Shown: positions 35,248-48,337 of the stretch, in pieces
Numbering within the stretch: the first letter of the stretch is position 1
Layout of the letters: every line of letters begins with the position of its first letter
NCBI GenBank assembly: GCA_963691705.1
Contig: OY829544.1
Span: forward strand, 4,347,501-4,411,500
Direction: 5' to 3'
Length of the DNA: 64,000 bases
Source: Viola odorata
Lineage: Eukaryota > Streptophyta > Magnoliopsida > Malpighiales > Violaceae
Made by a program: the position numbers and the translations under genes
Notes under the pieces: generated by a model
What the model was told of the DNA's origin: nothing
Seen by the model: the letters and a program-made list of their open reading frames with translations, nothing else
Database searches by the model: none

Positions 35248-38200
35248 TTATATCAGTATCCTTATACGAGACTTAATGGTGAATAGCTCTTCCTCCCCGA
35301 TTTGGTTCCAAACTCCATCTATCATCAGACAGCCCTGGATATCTTTCGGCAACAAAGCATCTCCATATGTTTCATTCTCAACTGTATCTCTCATCTTCTT
35401 CAAATTAGAGCCATCCAATAAATAAGTGTCACAACTAGCTACTCTCTTGCAACTTGTTCTCTCGACCATGGAGTCATCTAAAGACCGAAAATCACAGCCA
35501 GTCTGCTCCCTTTCTTGTAAATGCATAGAGTTCTCATAGTCACTGTTGCAATCCAGAACAGAAAGATGGCCAGAAGAACCATGTTCACGAGGCAACATAC
35601 CAATAGGGCATGGGTTCCATGATTTTGCCACCACCCATCGCCCCAAACTTCCTAGATCACCTTCTCTAGTCTCCAAAACTCTACCCTCTGCTAGGCGAGA
35701 CTTCACCGACTCTAACTTCTTGGTGGCTTGACGGATGGATTTATCTTGCTCGATAAGAATGCTATTCAACTCCAAGAGTGAAGGTTCCTCTTCAGTAACA
35801 TCCATGTCTGATGGACCAAGCAAACTGAATTTTTTGAGTTTTTCTACACAGCTGCCACTCACCAGCTGTGCAAGACGCAGTGATGAATCCATAAACTGCT
35901 TGTCACCACATAACACTACCAGAAGACATTTTCGTCGAATTTCTGTCACAATTGTATCTGAGAAGTTCATGCCTAGTGACGAGAATTTAGTTTCAGCTGC
36001 AGCATTGTTACTGCGAAAAGGCTTTAGTTGCAAAAGCTGTCCAACAAGCCACGCAAACACTGAAGAAAGGTGTTCAATTCGTCCAGTCCCTGTCCCATAC
36101 TCTGATGCCTTGAGTTGTTTACCTAGAATAGATTTTCCCAAATTATCAACATATGTGAAATGAATACTAAGCGTATATATAAATTTAAACTATGTTGAAG
36201 CAAGACAAACATGAGGCATTAGCAGCCCTATGCTAATCCATATCAACCAAGCATTCCCGGATAAATTGAGCCCTTAACAATACAGGATTGATCATTGCTT
36301 TCCCATAAAAAACAGGGTTGAATTAAGTTCAACAAAAGTAACGTTGAGTATGCCAATTAACTTCCTCAAGAGAAAAATGATGATGACAGAAAAAATAAGT
36401 TAAGCAGAGGAAAATTCACAGGTGAGAGTGAGCAACTGTCTGTTGTCTCAGTTGAAGACAAGTTTTAATTGAATGTGAATATCTAGATGAAAGCAGATTA
36501 GTGCGTTGGAATTGGGAAATGAAAAATTAAATCTTTCACGTCCAAGTTTTTCAATCTAGAAACTTATGCCAATGCCATCTACAACAATTGCTTAGGGGTA
36601 GCTTAGTTTAAGCTCACAATACAATAGCTTTCTTTTTCCAACAAAAGAAGATATCGCTTAACTGGTGGCTGCTATGTATGCCAAACTTTGTATTTTAGAA
36701 TGCAGTCATCATTATTTGTCATGATCAAGTTCTAGATTATATAATCAAATCCAGTATACGGGACTTCTCACTGTTAAATGTCAAGCGTCTTAAAATGTCA
36801 TGTTTAAATATCCCAACAAGACCTATATAGAATAAACAAACAAAAGAAGTACGGGAAGATTAAGTAGTGGTACCTATTTCATATTTCGTTATTTCTTGAG
36901 TTGTAATCATATCTAAAACTTCCTTTAGAAGCATTAGTAGCACTTCCGGTTCCTTCTTTGACAATTTTGTAATGACAATCTTCCAATCATCTGGCAAAGT
37001 ACAAATGTTGCTAGCTTGGCAATCTTCTGTAAGATCCACCAAGTTTGAGGAATCGAAAGCCTTGAGCAAGGATTCTAACAACAGAGAGACCACCTCTGAG
37101 GGGGAGGAGGAATATAGACGAATCAAACTTTTCAAGGTCTTTGTATTATGCTTCTTAGAACCTGCGGATAATTTATTTTTAATGAATCGTTAGTTTATCT
37201 ACATAAAAAACACTGTTAGATGTAAGTACAGATTCAGCTATACACACATAGAAAATATACATAAAAAATAGATTTGAATTGAATCATATATTTAGTTGAT
37301 GCAGCCAAATTTTATAAATACTTTTTTTGTCTCTCTAAAAGTTACTCATGTACCTCAGTACCAATAACAATCATAGATGGAATATGAATATAGCCAATAC
37401 ATGGTAAAAAAAGACAACAATCGTTACTTCCCTCAGCATCCATCAAGCATTTTCTTTTAAACTAATAATTGCAGCATATTATCTCATCCCCGGATTTTGA
37501 TGAATGGTCCTTCCAGGTCTGAAGCGAGAAAAACTTAATACGACAACAAAAGTTTTCACCATGTCTGCCAACTACTAAGGACTGACAATTGATAAGGTAA
37601 AAAGATCCTAGAGCAGCAGCTGCTAAGTGATGCTGAAACTACACAGGCCAAAATTACCGAATATAGAGTTTGTCTTGCATGGGATGCACTTAAGACCACG
37701 ACTGTGTGGATGGGAAGTAACTAGTGTTTCAATACAATATAGAACTAAAATTTCGTGCTTCTTGAAATTGTGAACTACAAGCTGTGGAATAGCTAGTTTA
37801 GGCTATGGTGTTTTGCTTTGATAATTAAAAGTTATAGTTTCCGAACATTTGTTGGGGAAAAAAAAAGATGCAGGTCACAATGTCCTAGTAGGCATGAGAG
37901 CATAAGCCTATAGTACTGATGCTTTTGACATAGAGGATTAAGCTGAGACCTCCACGAAGCCATATTAGTTGTGGCACCTGTTGTGTATGTGATAGCATCT
38001 CTTTCTCTAGTAAGTATTTCTAGGTTTAAACTACTTCAGTTCATTATAATATTTTGAAAATGTACTTTGGAGAAAAATAAATTTCAGGTTTCATAGGAAT
38101 TTCATAGTGGCCAGCAACCAGGACAGAAGATGCAAAAGATATGATTTAATGAAACAAGAGCAGATAAACCTAATATGGAGGAAGAAGTAACGTATCTAGT

Positions 38201-39833
38201 ACAATTGACACCTGCGAGGATATTTTTCACAGACAGCGGTCAAAGAGATCAAGATTGACCAGTTCTTTTTTTAAATAATAATAATGATAAACAACCAAAA
38301 ATAATGGAATTCGCCACTCACGTTTTGCCTTGGTTAGTGAAGAATGGGGCTTGGGACTCTGTTTATCTTTCAAGCACGAAACAAATTCAGAGAGTTTAGA
38401 TTTTATCTCTTTTCTTACATTAGCAGTTCCATCTCTTTGGAAGAAAATCTGTTCTGTCTGAGGCTCCCAATAATAGGATTTCAACCAATGAATTGCCTGA
38501 AATTTATAAAACCAGGGTGAAACAGAAAAAATCTACAGATTCAACATTCAAGGTATGCTATGGAAGCGTTTGGGGAAGTTCATTACACTGATTCCCAGAA
38601 GGGAAATCACAAACAACTGAAAGAAAAGTTTAGCTAGACATAAATACTTTTAGCTCTGCCAATTTTTATTGCAAAAGAATCTGAAGGAAAGTGAATCTTT
38701 ACCCAGTGATGAAAGAAATTGGAAAGGCTAACCAACCTTAACTGCAGAATCCCGAACGAGTGCCAATGCTGGGAGATCACGGTGAGAACCCTCTACAGTA
38801 GCATTAAAAACAGAAAGAAATAGATAAGCTCTTATTGTAGTCAAACTAAAGAGCATATAGAACACGCGCATATCAAAATAACAGCTTCACGAAATCCTCC
38901 ATTTTATCGTATCACTAACAACATTAAAAGGCTTGGCACATGCTCTGGATGCCAATGTAATTCAAGAAATTAACTAAGGCAGGCAGGAACTAAGAGATTA
39001 TGATTCCCTATACTATACAACCCTAAACCAGAAAACTGAAAATCACTAAATTTGAACATGATAGAGGATAAAACTGAAATCTCTGTTACATAGGTACAGA
39101 AAACAGCAGAACTACTTACCATGACGAACATCTATCAATGTACGTGGAATACCAATGCCACCAGCTGCCTCAGCGAGTGAAATTGCAGTTCTCTTCCGTG
39201 TCTTTTCAACAACACAGTTCACAAGCCTTCAGAAGTAAAACTTCAGAATATGAGCCTACCATTTATACCTCCACTGCTTACATAAACAGCTAAATAGATG
39301 ACGCTATATTACCTCAAGATTGCCATACAATATAGCATGGCCAGCATCTGTTCTGAATGTATACCATCGTCCAACTTCTCCTTCCTACATTAAAATATAT
39401 AAACAAATAAGCAAAACTACAATAAACAAAAATCAAACTCGAGAATCATGGCACAGTAACCTGTAGAAGGGATCCTTTTGTTGAATTTCGATTATCGAAG
39501 CAGTGACATCAATCACAACCGGCAAAGTTCCCCTGCTCCGCCATGCGGATATCTAAATCCCAAATGAATAAACATCCAATAAAAACCAAAAATAAACAAT
39601 AGAATAAAATTACGAGCGGAAGTAGAGAGGATGATGTTTCATACTCTGTTAAGAGCGGAGTTTATTTTGCTTGGGGAATCGGAGAAGAGAGAGTCTCGAA
39701 CGAACTCCCATTCCTCCCAACTTAACCACGGCACTAATCTGTAGACTTCCGATAACGATGATGCCGATGACTTGAGCTGATCATCACTAGCTCCGGTTAT
39801 GATTTCGTCTTCGAATCCTAACAGTGACTCCAT
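35248..39833 (-). CDS. LAS1: LAS1 pre-rRNA processing endonuclease subunit
   Basis: Eight exons: 39833-39645, 39552-39461, 39384-39313, 39226-39120, 38792-38737, 38496-38322, 37161-36874 and 36122-35248. They give 617 aa in phase with GT-AG borders. The Las1 (HEPN) domain spans about 35-180: VYRLVPWLSWEEWEFVRDSLF, then AWRSRGTLPVVIDVTASI, EQMLAMLYCMAILRLVN and IPRTLIDVRHEGSHRDLPAL. RHEGSH (152-157) is the RxxxxH catalytic motif of HEPN ribonucleases, intact here. LAS1 with the kinase Grc3 (NOL9) cuts ITS2 at site C2 during 60S ribosome maturation in the nucleolus. The C-terminal 400 residues diverge, as in other plant copies. The start is the ATG of MESLLGFEDE; a GTG extension upstream is not credible. 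The 5' end lies within 100 bp of a GC-rich stretch likely to be its promoter. Confidence 0.92.
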
Positions 39834-41287
39834 TGAGCAATCCTGGACTAGTTGCTTAGTGGAGGAGCGCGCGAATTGAGCGTACACAGAAAAACCCTAA
39901 ACTGTTTTTCAGTTTTTTAAAATTTCATGTAAATGAGCCCTAACCGTTAAATCTGAGAGATCTTGTGGGCCTGACAAGCTTTCCAAATATTGGGCTCAGC
40001 TTGGGCTTTCAAAACGTCAACTAAAAAAACTAGCCAGCCCAACTTGAGTGAATGCATTAATGAATAAATAATTTCGTCCAAAATAATAATAAAAAGGAAA
40101 ACCCAAAGGGTTAATGTATCATTAACCAGATCTTTAGTTCAAGTTTTAAAAATAAAAAAATAGAATTTATTAAATTTAAAGCCTGATAGAATTTTAATAA
40201 GATTAATTTTAATTAATAGGACATTTAAAAAAATAAAAAATGCATTAATGTTCCAAAACAAATATCGGAGACCTTCCTTATTCCAAATTTACAATAACTT
40301 CGACTCCATATCTGTGAAATTTAATTTATAGCCAAACACAAATGCAGCGTTTGGTTGAAATAATTTAAGATTATTTAGAAAATTATTTTAATTTTTACCT
40401 TTTATTTTATTTTGAGAATTATTTTACTTTCTAATGCTAAAAATAAAAAATTACCTTATTTGTTTGTATTATGCATAATTTTTTAGAAAAAAAAAACTCT
40501 TATTTGAATAGTGTGGGAGTATCATATTGCTTTTTTCTTTCTTCCAAAAGCACCCACAAATTATATTAGTAATATATTATTATATAGTAATTTATATTAC
40601 AATATTTATATGCTAGTATTATTTATTATACATTATTATAATTACTATTATAATATAATTTATACATATGTTATGTCATTATATAATATTATTTATTATA
40701 AATAAATATACATGAATATTATATAGTATATGATTATAAAATATTCTAAAACATAAATATATAATATATCTGAAATAATGATGTATTATTATGTAAAAAT
40801 ATATTATTACATAATAATTATATTGTTATATTATTATTTATTACTATCACATTCACTCTTACTAAAATATAATGTCTATTTGAAAATGATAGTTTTGTCA
40901 TAACAATATAGTTCATTTTCTCTTTTCAAGGGAATTTTAGAATACTACTTATTTTGGTGGTAATAATTTTCTCTTGGCTTTTACCTAGTTGAGGGAAAAA
41001 AGTTTTCTAAACTATTTCTAGATTCATAAAATTCTCTAATTGTATGCATATACCAAAGAAGGAATTCCTAAAAATTTAAGATTACCTTATCAAGAATCCT
41101 AGATTTCCTCAAGCCAAATGTTCCCTTAATGTTTTATTTTATGTGGAGGTAAAATTTGAATTCGAATTCATATTGATATGTAGATCGAACTTGAGTCTAA
41201 ATTTACATTAATACTTTGAAGATTGATTAGTTTATAATTGATGTGGAATCTATTTGGTTAGCTTGTCTAATGATTTTATAATTTAAG
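39834..41287. other. LAS1 promoter and AT-rich spacer
   Basis: The first 200 bp carry the LAS1 leader and promoter (AAACCCTAA, a telo-box motif, at 39893). Beyond it, 40500-40860 is almost pure A+T with TATTAT repeats. No gene is seen. Confidence 0.5.
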
Positions 41288-41510
41288 GTAATAACATTTC
41301 AGACTTTGTACTCGAGCAAATTTAATTTATTAGATCATTCGTTAATTTTCTTTTGTCATTTTGAACCTTGTATTCGTAAAAAATTATTAAATTTTTTATT
41401 CTGATATGGTAGTGATGAATAAATTTTTTTCTTTTAATGTCTTACCATTATTTTTTGTCCACTTAGAATGTCACTTCATTTACCTGTACTTTTTTTTTAT
41501 GAGGTAACAA
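41288..41510. mobile_element. half copy of the 2211-type foldback MITE
   Basis: GAGCAAATTTAATTTATTAG, then CATTTTGAACCTTGTATTCG and ATTATTTTTTGTCCAC, follow the first half of the element at 2211. The second half is missing. It stops exactly where phytocyanin remnant A begins, so the element is tied to that deletion breakpoint. Confidence 0.65.
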
Positions 41511-41514
41511 TGGT

Positions 41515-41700
41515 GTCTTATGGTTAGCCATGCCGCAAACGTACCATTTCCTCGCCGGAGATGCGAGTGTAATTACATCACTACCACTTGTGGAAGCCAC
41601 AGTCCCTGTTGGGGCCACACACTGTTGGAATCCAGGCCCATCCACCTTCAGTACACTGTAGAGTCCTTTAACATGCATGTTCTTCATTCAACCATCTCAA
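41515..41700 (-). pseudogene. phytocyanin remnant A (part of exon 2)
   Basis: Encodes KGLYSVLKVDGPGFQQCVAP through SPARKWYVCGMANH, then runs into MITE DNA. It lacks exon 1 (signal peptide and first strands), the second half of the copper site and the GPI tail. The first copper histidine (LHN in the intact gene) reads LYS. It belongs to the same duplication unit as the CYP79 gene at 44944. Confidence 0.85.
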
Positions 41701-41814
41701 TTTGAAACATTATTACTACTCAATTAACTAACAATAAATGAGTAGAGAAGAATTACTAATTTTAGGATTGATTGAATATAACTAACCTTATGAGTTGCTC
41801 GAGCACCTCTCCTC

Positions 41815-44206
41815 TGTTGGTATCCAGCTCGAATGAGAAAAATTGTGTACATGTGGGTGTGTGGACGTGATGTGTGCTGGAAAGGAGGTGGAAACCAAAT
41901 TAATTGAATGTGTTGTCAATTAATTTGGCTGCAGCAAAACCAATAAAAGTTGAAAGGCAAAGGAAGAAGGAAAAGAAAAGGTTGTTCTTTTCTTAAAGGG
42001 GTGGAGCGTGGCCTTGCTTTTGGTTGAGTGGAGAATAGTGGGAGACAAATTGTAAAGGAGCACCATGCCATGTTTTGTGGCACCATTCACGGCACCATTT
42101 ATTAGAAAGGCAAAAGTTGCCTTTTCTATCATTCATATATACCCATTGCATTGCTGCAATGGAAAGTAGAGAACGGAAGCAGAGAGAGGCAGCAGAGCAA
42201 GGTGCAGAGAGTTTGCAACGATGTAACAAGCGAGAGAGATCAGTTGCAACCAAGAGCAACTGATCTGTGATTGAGAGGGATATTCTTGAATATCCGAGAG
42301 AGAGAAAAATAGAGAGTATTTTTCTTGTTTGTGATTGAGAGAAAAATAAACCAGTGAGGGTATTTATTTTTCTAGATTGTGTCTCCTCGATCTAGAAGAG
42401 AGATTGAGTTGAGAGAGATTGTAAAAGGGATGTTGTTGAACATCCTGAGAGATTGTGAAAGGGATGTTGTTGAGCATCCTGATGTGATTGTAAGACTAAT
42501 AATTTATTATTAGTGAAGATTGTTCGGAGTTGGTCCCGTGGTTTTTCCTCGTTGGAGGTTTTCCACGTAAATCCTCGTGTTGTGTATTTGTTTGCTGCTT
42601 GCTGTGTTTGATTGTGTTCGATCCTGGGCGGGGAAAATGTGATTTTTTCCCAACAACTGGTAGCGGAGCTGATGGTTCGATGAGCATGCGGAGCTGAAGA
42701 TCCTTTTGGGCCTATGAGATGGGCTTTGATCGGAATCGAAGGTTCGATGGGCATGCGGAGCTGAAGATCCTTTTGGGCCTATGAGATGGGCTTTGATCGG
42801 AATCGATGGTTCGATGGGCATGCGGAGCTGAAGATCCGGTTGGGCCTATGAGATGGGCTTTGATCGGAATCGAAGGTTCGATTGGGCATGTAGAGCTGAA
42901 GGTCCGGTTGGGCCTATGAGATGGGCTTTGATCGGAACCGAAGGTTCGATGAGCTTGCGGAGTAGATCCGATGGATTGATGGGGAGTATGTTGATGATGG
43001 CACAGACCTAGTGCACGAGGTCTGGTGCAGTGGCGGCACACAACGAATCTCCAAACTGATGAGCTAAAACGGTGGGCCAATAGATTGAGCCCGAAGTATG
43101 ATGGGTGAATTTCATATTTCGTGCAAGTTGATGGGCCAAATTGATAGGCTTACTCAGTTTGATGGTGAATTTTAAAGTACGGTGAATCTCCGAAAGGAAC
43201 TTGAAGTCGGTGGGTCCTGTTGAGGACTGTGTAGAGCTTCGTTCAGAGGGAGATTGTCGGGCTCAGATGGTGGGCCTGGTGGTACTTTAATTGAGAGGGA
43301 GATCGTTGTAGTGTAGATGTATGAAAATTGATGTTTTCTCATGATATGAGCTGGAGGGGGAGAATTGTTGGTATCCAGCTCGAATGAGAAAAATTGTGTG
43401 CATGTGGGTGTGTGGACGTGATGTGTGCTGGAAAGGAGGTGGAAACCAAATTAATTGAATGTGTTGTCAATTAATTTGGCTGCAGCAAAACCAACAAAAG
43501 TTGAAAGGCAAAAGAAGAAGGAAAAGAAAAGGTTGTTCTTTTCTTAAAGGGGTGGAGCGTGGCCTTGCTTTTGGTTGAGTGGAGAATAGTGGGAGACAAA
43601 TTGTAAAGGAGCACCATGCCATGTTTTGTGGCACCATTCACGGCACCATTTATTAGAAAGGCAAAAGTTGCCTTTTCTATCATTCATATATACCCATTGC
43701 ATTGCTGCAATGGAAAGTAGAGAACGGAAGCAGAGAGAGGCAGCAGAGCAAGGTGCAGAGAGCTTGCAACGATGTAGCAAGCGAGAGAGATCAGTTGCAA
43801 CCAAGAGCAACTGATCTGTGATTGAGAGGGATATTCTTGAATATCCGAGAGAGAGAAAAATAGAGAGTATTTTTCTTGTTTGTGATTGAGAGAAAAATAA
43901 ACCAGTGAGGGTATTTATTTTTCTAGATTGTGTCTCCTCGATCTAGAAGAGAGATTGAGTTGAGAGAGATTGTAAAAGGGATGTTGTTGAACATCCTGAG
44001 AGATTGTGAAAGGGATGTTGTTGAGCATCCTGATGTGATTGTAAGACTAATAATTTATTATTAGTGAAGATTGTTCGGAGTTGGTCCCGTGGTTTTTCCT
44101 CGTTGGAGGTTTTCCACGTAAATCCTCGTGTTGTGTATTTGTTTGCTGCTTGCTGTGTTTGATTGTGTTCGATCCTGGGCGGGGAAAATGTGATTTTTTC
44201 CCAACA
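41815..44206 (+). mobile_element. young non-autonomous LTR retroelement, 2.4 kb, no genes
   Basis: Two 841-bp LTRs (41815-42655 and 43366-44206) begin TGTTGGTATCCAGC and end CCCAACA. I count five differences between them. A primer site TGGTAGCGGAGC, resembling the initiator-Met tRNA complement, follows the 5' LTR by two bases, and a polypurine tract GAGCTGGAGGGGGAGAAT abuts the 3' LTR. The flanks read TCCTC and ACCTC, a target duplication with one mismatch. The 710-bp interior has no gag or pol. The paralogous block at 53285 lacks the insertion, which confirms the boundaries. The Copia-like LTR ends suggest an autonomous Ty1/copia partner. Confidence 0.93.
42672..42970 (+). repeat. 67-bp tandem repeat inside the LTR element
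   Basis: Units containing GGCATGCGGAGCTGAAGATC recur at 42684, 42751, 42818, 42886 and 42953, a period of 67-68 bp, directly after the primer-binding site. The antisense open frames through it are by-products of the repeat. Confidence 0.92.
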
Positions 44207-44943
44207 ACCTCCTCCCTTCACCCCACCTTTGGCCTAGGCACCACCAAATCCAAGAGCATCCTTTTCTTTCTTTTTTTCACCTTGGAGCCGAGAGTGAAGA
44301 AAATTGTGTAAAGTTTTGTTCTTTCTTATAGAAAAATTCTTTTCCTTTTATTAATTAATTAATTGATTGACACATTAGGACTAGTACTTCAGTGCTATGT
44401 GAGTCATCAAACAATTTAGTGATGAGGAATACCATTATATTCTTTTAGTTTTCGTATTATTTATAGTTTGAAACTGTGTTACAAAAAAAGTTACGATAAT
44501 TAACAAATTATTTCAAAACATTACGTACAGTTTAATTATGAAACTTTACGGTTTCTCCTAAACACATGAATTTGGGGTATTACACCCATTTTTCTCCTTC
44601 ATTTCTATTTTTTTTCCCAATTAAACAAAGAAGAATATTTCCCTTTCACCCACTTGGCTTCCTTCTATTTTCCTTCCAACCAAACAAAATGGAAGTGCGT
44701 ATAAGTATTTATTTTTATAAGTTCGTTAAAAAAATAATTAAATGTGAAAACAAATTTAGTTATAGATACGCTAATTAGGTTTCTTCTCTCTTTTTCAAAT
44801 ATTTCTACTTATCAAATATATCACACGGTCATTGTCTTCATATCAACTATTTTATTACATATTACTGGAAATTACTCTATTTCCTTTAGTATTTTAGTCA
44901 ATACTTCCACATATTACTGGAAATTCAAATCTGAACTAGGCTT

Positions 44944-46783
44944 TCAGCTTGAAGCAGGATAGATATGAGGAGGCAGGCGCGGGCTAGCGAATAAAGTCAA
45001 AGGTTTAGCCAGAACAAGCTCATCTCTAGCCTCAGTGAGATCAAGTGATGAAGAATTATTTGGGGGGCTCCAAGAAAAACACTGAAGCAGTCTAGCTAGC
45101 AACATCGTTGTCATGCAAGTTCCAAGCAAAGACCCAGGGCAACCACGTCTGCCCGTGCTGAAGGATATGAATCTCAAATCATGCTCAGTTAGGACAACTT
45201 GATTCCCATCTCTTATGTGACGATCCGGATCAAACTTGAGCGGATTATCCCATATCTTAGGGTTCCTACCGAGCCCATAGCGACTCAGAAGTACATGACT
45301 TCCTTTAGGGATAAAAAAACCTCCCACATTAGTGTCTTCCGTAGAAACATGAGGGACATTGAAAGGAGCTACAGGATGGAGTCTGAAGGCCTCTCTTGCG
45401 CATGCTTTAACATAGTTGAGATTAGGAATGTCTGATTCTTGGACAAGTCTTTCCTTGCCAACCACTCTATCTATTTCCTCCGTAGCTTTTTCTAGGAGTT
45501 CAGGTTGATTTATCATCTCTGCCATCGCCCACTCCACTGCATTTGATGGGTTATCTGCTATTGCCAAGCCAAGTTCCTGCGCGACATTCAAATTTTAGTT
45601 TTATTATAATTTTTACAAAATTAAGTCTACCTAGTTTGTTGTCCTTGAAATACTAATTACTTTATAGTACCTAGCAAAAAATGTAAAATTTTAGTAATTG
45701 TTAATAGCCACAAATGACCATGAAAATTGATAGTGCTTTTATGGTCTAAACTTAAAAAATGACAGAATCAAACCATTCACACAAATCTCGTATTTGTATA
45801 TATGATAAAATATTCATAAAAAATATAGATCTTACAAGTACTTGATGCTTAATCTCGTCGGGTGTTAAGAGAGGGTTTCCATGAGAGTCCTTGAGTGAAA
45901 CAAATACATCAAGCAAATCTTCCATTTCTTTCCTTTCACCAGTCTTCCATTGATGGATCCTCTGCTCTACTATTGGATTTTGATGCTTGGTTATGGTGTT
46001 GTATGCATCCCTGACAAATTTCTCTTGACCATCAAGGTCAAGCCCTACCAAGAAGGGGAAGTAGTCAGAGAGAGAAAATGAGAAGACATATTTAAGGGCA
46101 GTGAAAATTGCTTCTTCATGCTCAATATCTTGAGCTCCAGGTCCTCCAAGTCTATCCCCAATCTCATCACCAACATATCTCTTCCCAAACATTATCTTTC
46201 TATACACATTGAGGCCATAGTGCCGCGCCACGCTTCTCAAATTCACCTTCTTGCTGTACTTGTAGAGATTGTAGACAAAGAACACAAGATTGTCTGCCTC
46301 TTCTGCTCTTTTTTGGTGTAGCCAATTATGTCTGCGAAGGGACATAATCTCTGAAACCAAAATCTTCTTCATCTTTTTCCATTGCTCATTATTGGGGGTA
46401 AAAATTGTTGCCAAGTATCTTACGCCATCAATACAGGAGGCGTGAGTTGGTGGCCTGGTAGCGAAAATGGCATCTTTATTTTTGAAGATTTCGCGAGCAA
46501 TGATAGGACAAAGGACGGGGACAATGTTGGTGTTGCCTAGACGAATGAGTGAAATGTCAGTGTTCATTTCTTTCATAAGTCGGTGAAACCATCTGAAAAC
46601 CGGCTTGTTTATGAGCATTTCGGGCACACTGCCGATAAGTGGCCATGGGGTTGGCCCTGGAGGAAGAGGCAGCCGCTGCTGGTTCTTGTTCTTGTTCTTG
46701 GGTGATTTTCTTTGTTTCCAAAGTTGTATAGTGCATACAAATAAGGAGGCAAACAATATCAAAGTGACAAGTGAGGACGACAT
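44944..46783 (-). CDS. CYP79-family cytochrome P450 (amino acid N-monooxygenase)
   Basis: Two exons (46783-45836 and 45576-44944), 526 aa. Exon 1 starts with a hydrophobic ER anchor (1-22), a basic stretch and the [15 protein letters not shown] hinge. Exon 2 has the CYP79 hallmark I-helix [10 protein letters not shown] (324-333), where most P450s have AGxDTT. ExxR is REAFR (E378-R381), followed by [17 protein letters not shown], and the haem loop FSTGRRGC with Cys462. All key residues are present, and the length matches the family. CYP79 enzymes convert an amino acid to its oxime, the first step to cyanogenic glucosides, glucosinolates or volatile oximes. The amino acid used cannot be read from sequence here. 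A TATA box (TATATATA at about 46918-46931) lies 140 bp upstream. A second copy survives only as a stub at 54132. Confidence 0.92.
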
Positions 46784-47024
46784 TGGATTAACGTACGTTG
46801 ATGGTGCGCAGGGAATAAGAATTGTTGACGAGGAGGAGAATTAACTATAGTGATCAATATGGTTACTCGTGGAAGGATGTTTGGGAGTTGCTTGATCGTT
46901 GTTACTATAATACGTCGCTATATATATACACAAAAGTTGCATGAATAAATATTTATTATTATAAAATGTTGTTTTTATATTGATCAGTCACGTGGATAGA
47001 TATGGTCGGTACAGGTCCCATATT

Positions 47025-47570
47025 GGAACGATAAAAACGTTGTTTACTCAAAAGATTTTTTTTTAAAACGTTGTCAAAGAGAAGAAAAATCGGTCGTACA
47101 TTTTTAATACTTTTTTTATTAAAATTACATTTAGTTAGTAGTTATTTTTACTATTTTTTTTATTAAAATTACACGTGATATTTTTATATTTATTTAGTAA
47201 TTATTTATTTAAAAATAATATTAATAATATAACCTAATTAGGAAGGGATGAAATTTAATTATATCTTAACCCATTAATTTTTACATTTAAGTATAATTTT
47301 ATTGGATTGAGCTCCTCTAATTTTCCTTTGAACATGATCAGTCATGTTAGAGAAATCTGAACCGTTCAATAAAATTGAATGGATGAGATTAAAAATTCAA
47401 GTTATTAATAAGTTGACCACTAGTTAAATTTTATTAACTGGTCAACTCATCTTATAAGGTTTTGTCATGTTTTAAGGTTTTGTCATGTTATAACAGACCT
47501 AGTGGCGGACAATCCTTTAATTTTGTGTTAAATTGACACCTCTGAGGCTCTTAGCCACATATACTTTGTT
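47025..47570. repeat. CYP79 5' flank, duplicated at 48337-48800
   Basis: AACGATAAAAACG..TTGTTTACTCAAAAG, AAAACGTTGT..AATCGGTC and the downstream GGCGGAC..CCTTTAATTTTG block recur in the same order at 48337-48800. It marks the upstream edge of a CYP79 unit. Confidence 0.8.
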
Positions 47571-48119
47571 GCCGCGTTGCGGTACTACGATGAGAATGGA
47601 AATTAATTATCTACTAATTTTTTTAGGTATCAAGAGAAAGTGAAAAAAAATAATAGTATAGGCAAGTCCAATCAAATAATTTTAAATATGAAACTCGACT
47701 CATTATTGACAATAAATTTTATAAAAAACATTTGAATGAGTAATCATATAAGCTTTAATTGAACTAAATTTACAAACATATTAATAAAAATATAAGGTTC
47801 AAATAAATGCAAGAGTTTAATTGAAGTTTTTTATAAATAATAGGATTAAATTATTTGTTAAATAATAGAGTAAGATTAATAAGACAGTTTTACACATGAA
47901 ACTTAATTCATAATTCAAAAGAAATTATATAAAAATCATTAGAATGATTAGAATGAGTAATTATATAAGATTTATAAATTAGCCTAAATTTACAAATACA
48001 GAAAATAATAAGATTTTGATTGGAATTTTTTTACGAAAAGAGGACTAAATTTAACGTACAAAAATTTAATTAGAAACTACTTAGGAGCACATGAATTAAA
48101 TCAATTAATAAGTAATTGT

Positions 48120-48337
48120 TAAAAAAATGACATCGTATATCATAATGGATTGTATTTCAAATTATAATTTGGTTTCATATATAAAGTCAAACAATATAAC
48201 AAACAAACATGTTTAAAATCGACAATAAAGAATATAAACACACTCAATAACAAGAAATAAATTCTTGAACCTGCTCCAATCTTGAGAAGAAAACATTACA
48301 AAATTAATTTCGGCAACTACTGCAACGATCAATCCAT
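48120..48337 (-). pseudogene. phytocyanin remnant D: 3' UTR and last codons only
   Basis: Closely matches the 3' UTR of the intact phytocyanin (49770-50010), including TTCTTGAACCTGCTCCAATC, and then only about 27 bp of the final coding sequence. At 48337 it passes abruptly into the CYP79 5' flank copy. Everything normally between a phytocyanin and the CYP79 promoter has been deleted. Confidence 0.85.

Noticed and set aside
40560..40860. Possible replication origin or matrix-attachment site in almost pure A+T DNA
   Set aside because: AT richness alone is not evidence, and no specific motif supports it.
42392..43080. Long antisense frames in the LTR element (repeated PIEPSIPIKAHLIGP)
   Set aside because: They are produced by the 67-bp tandem repeat read in reverse, and the frame shifts where a unit is 68 bp.
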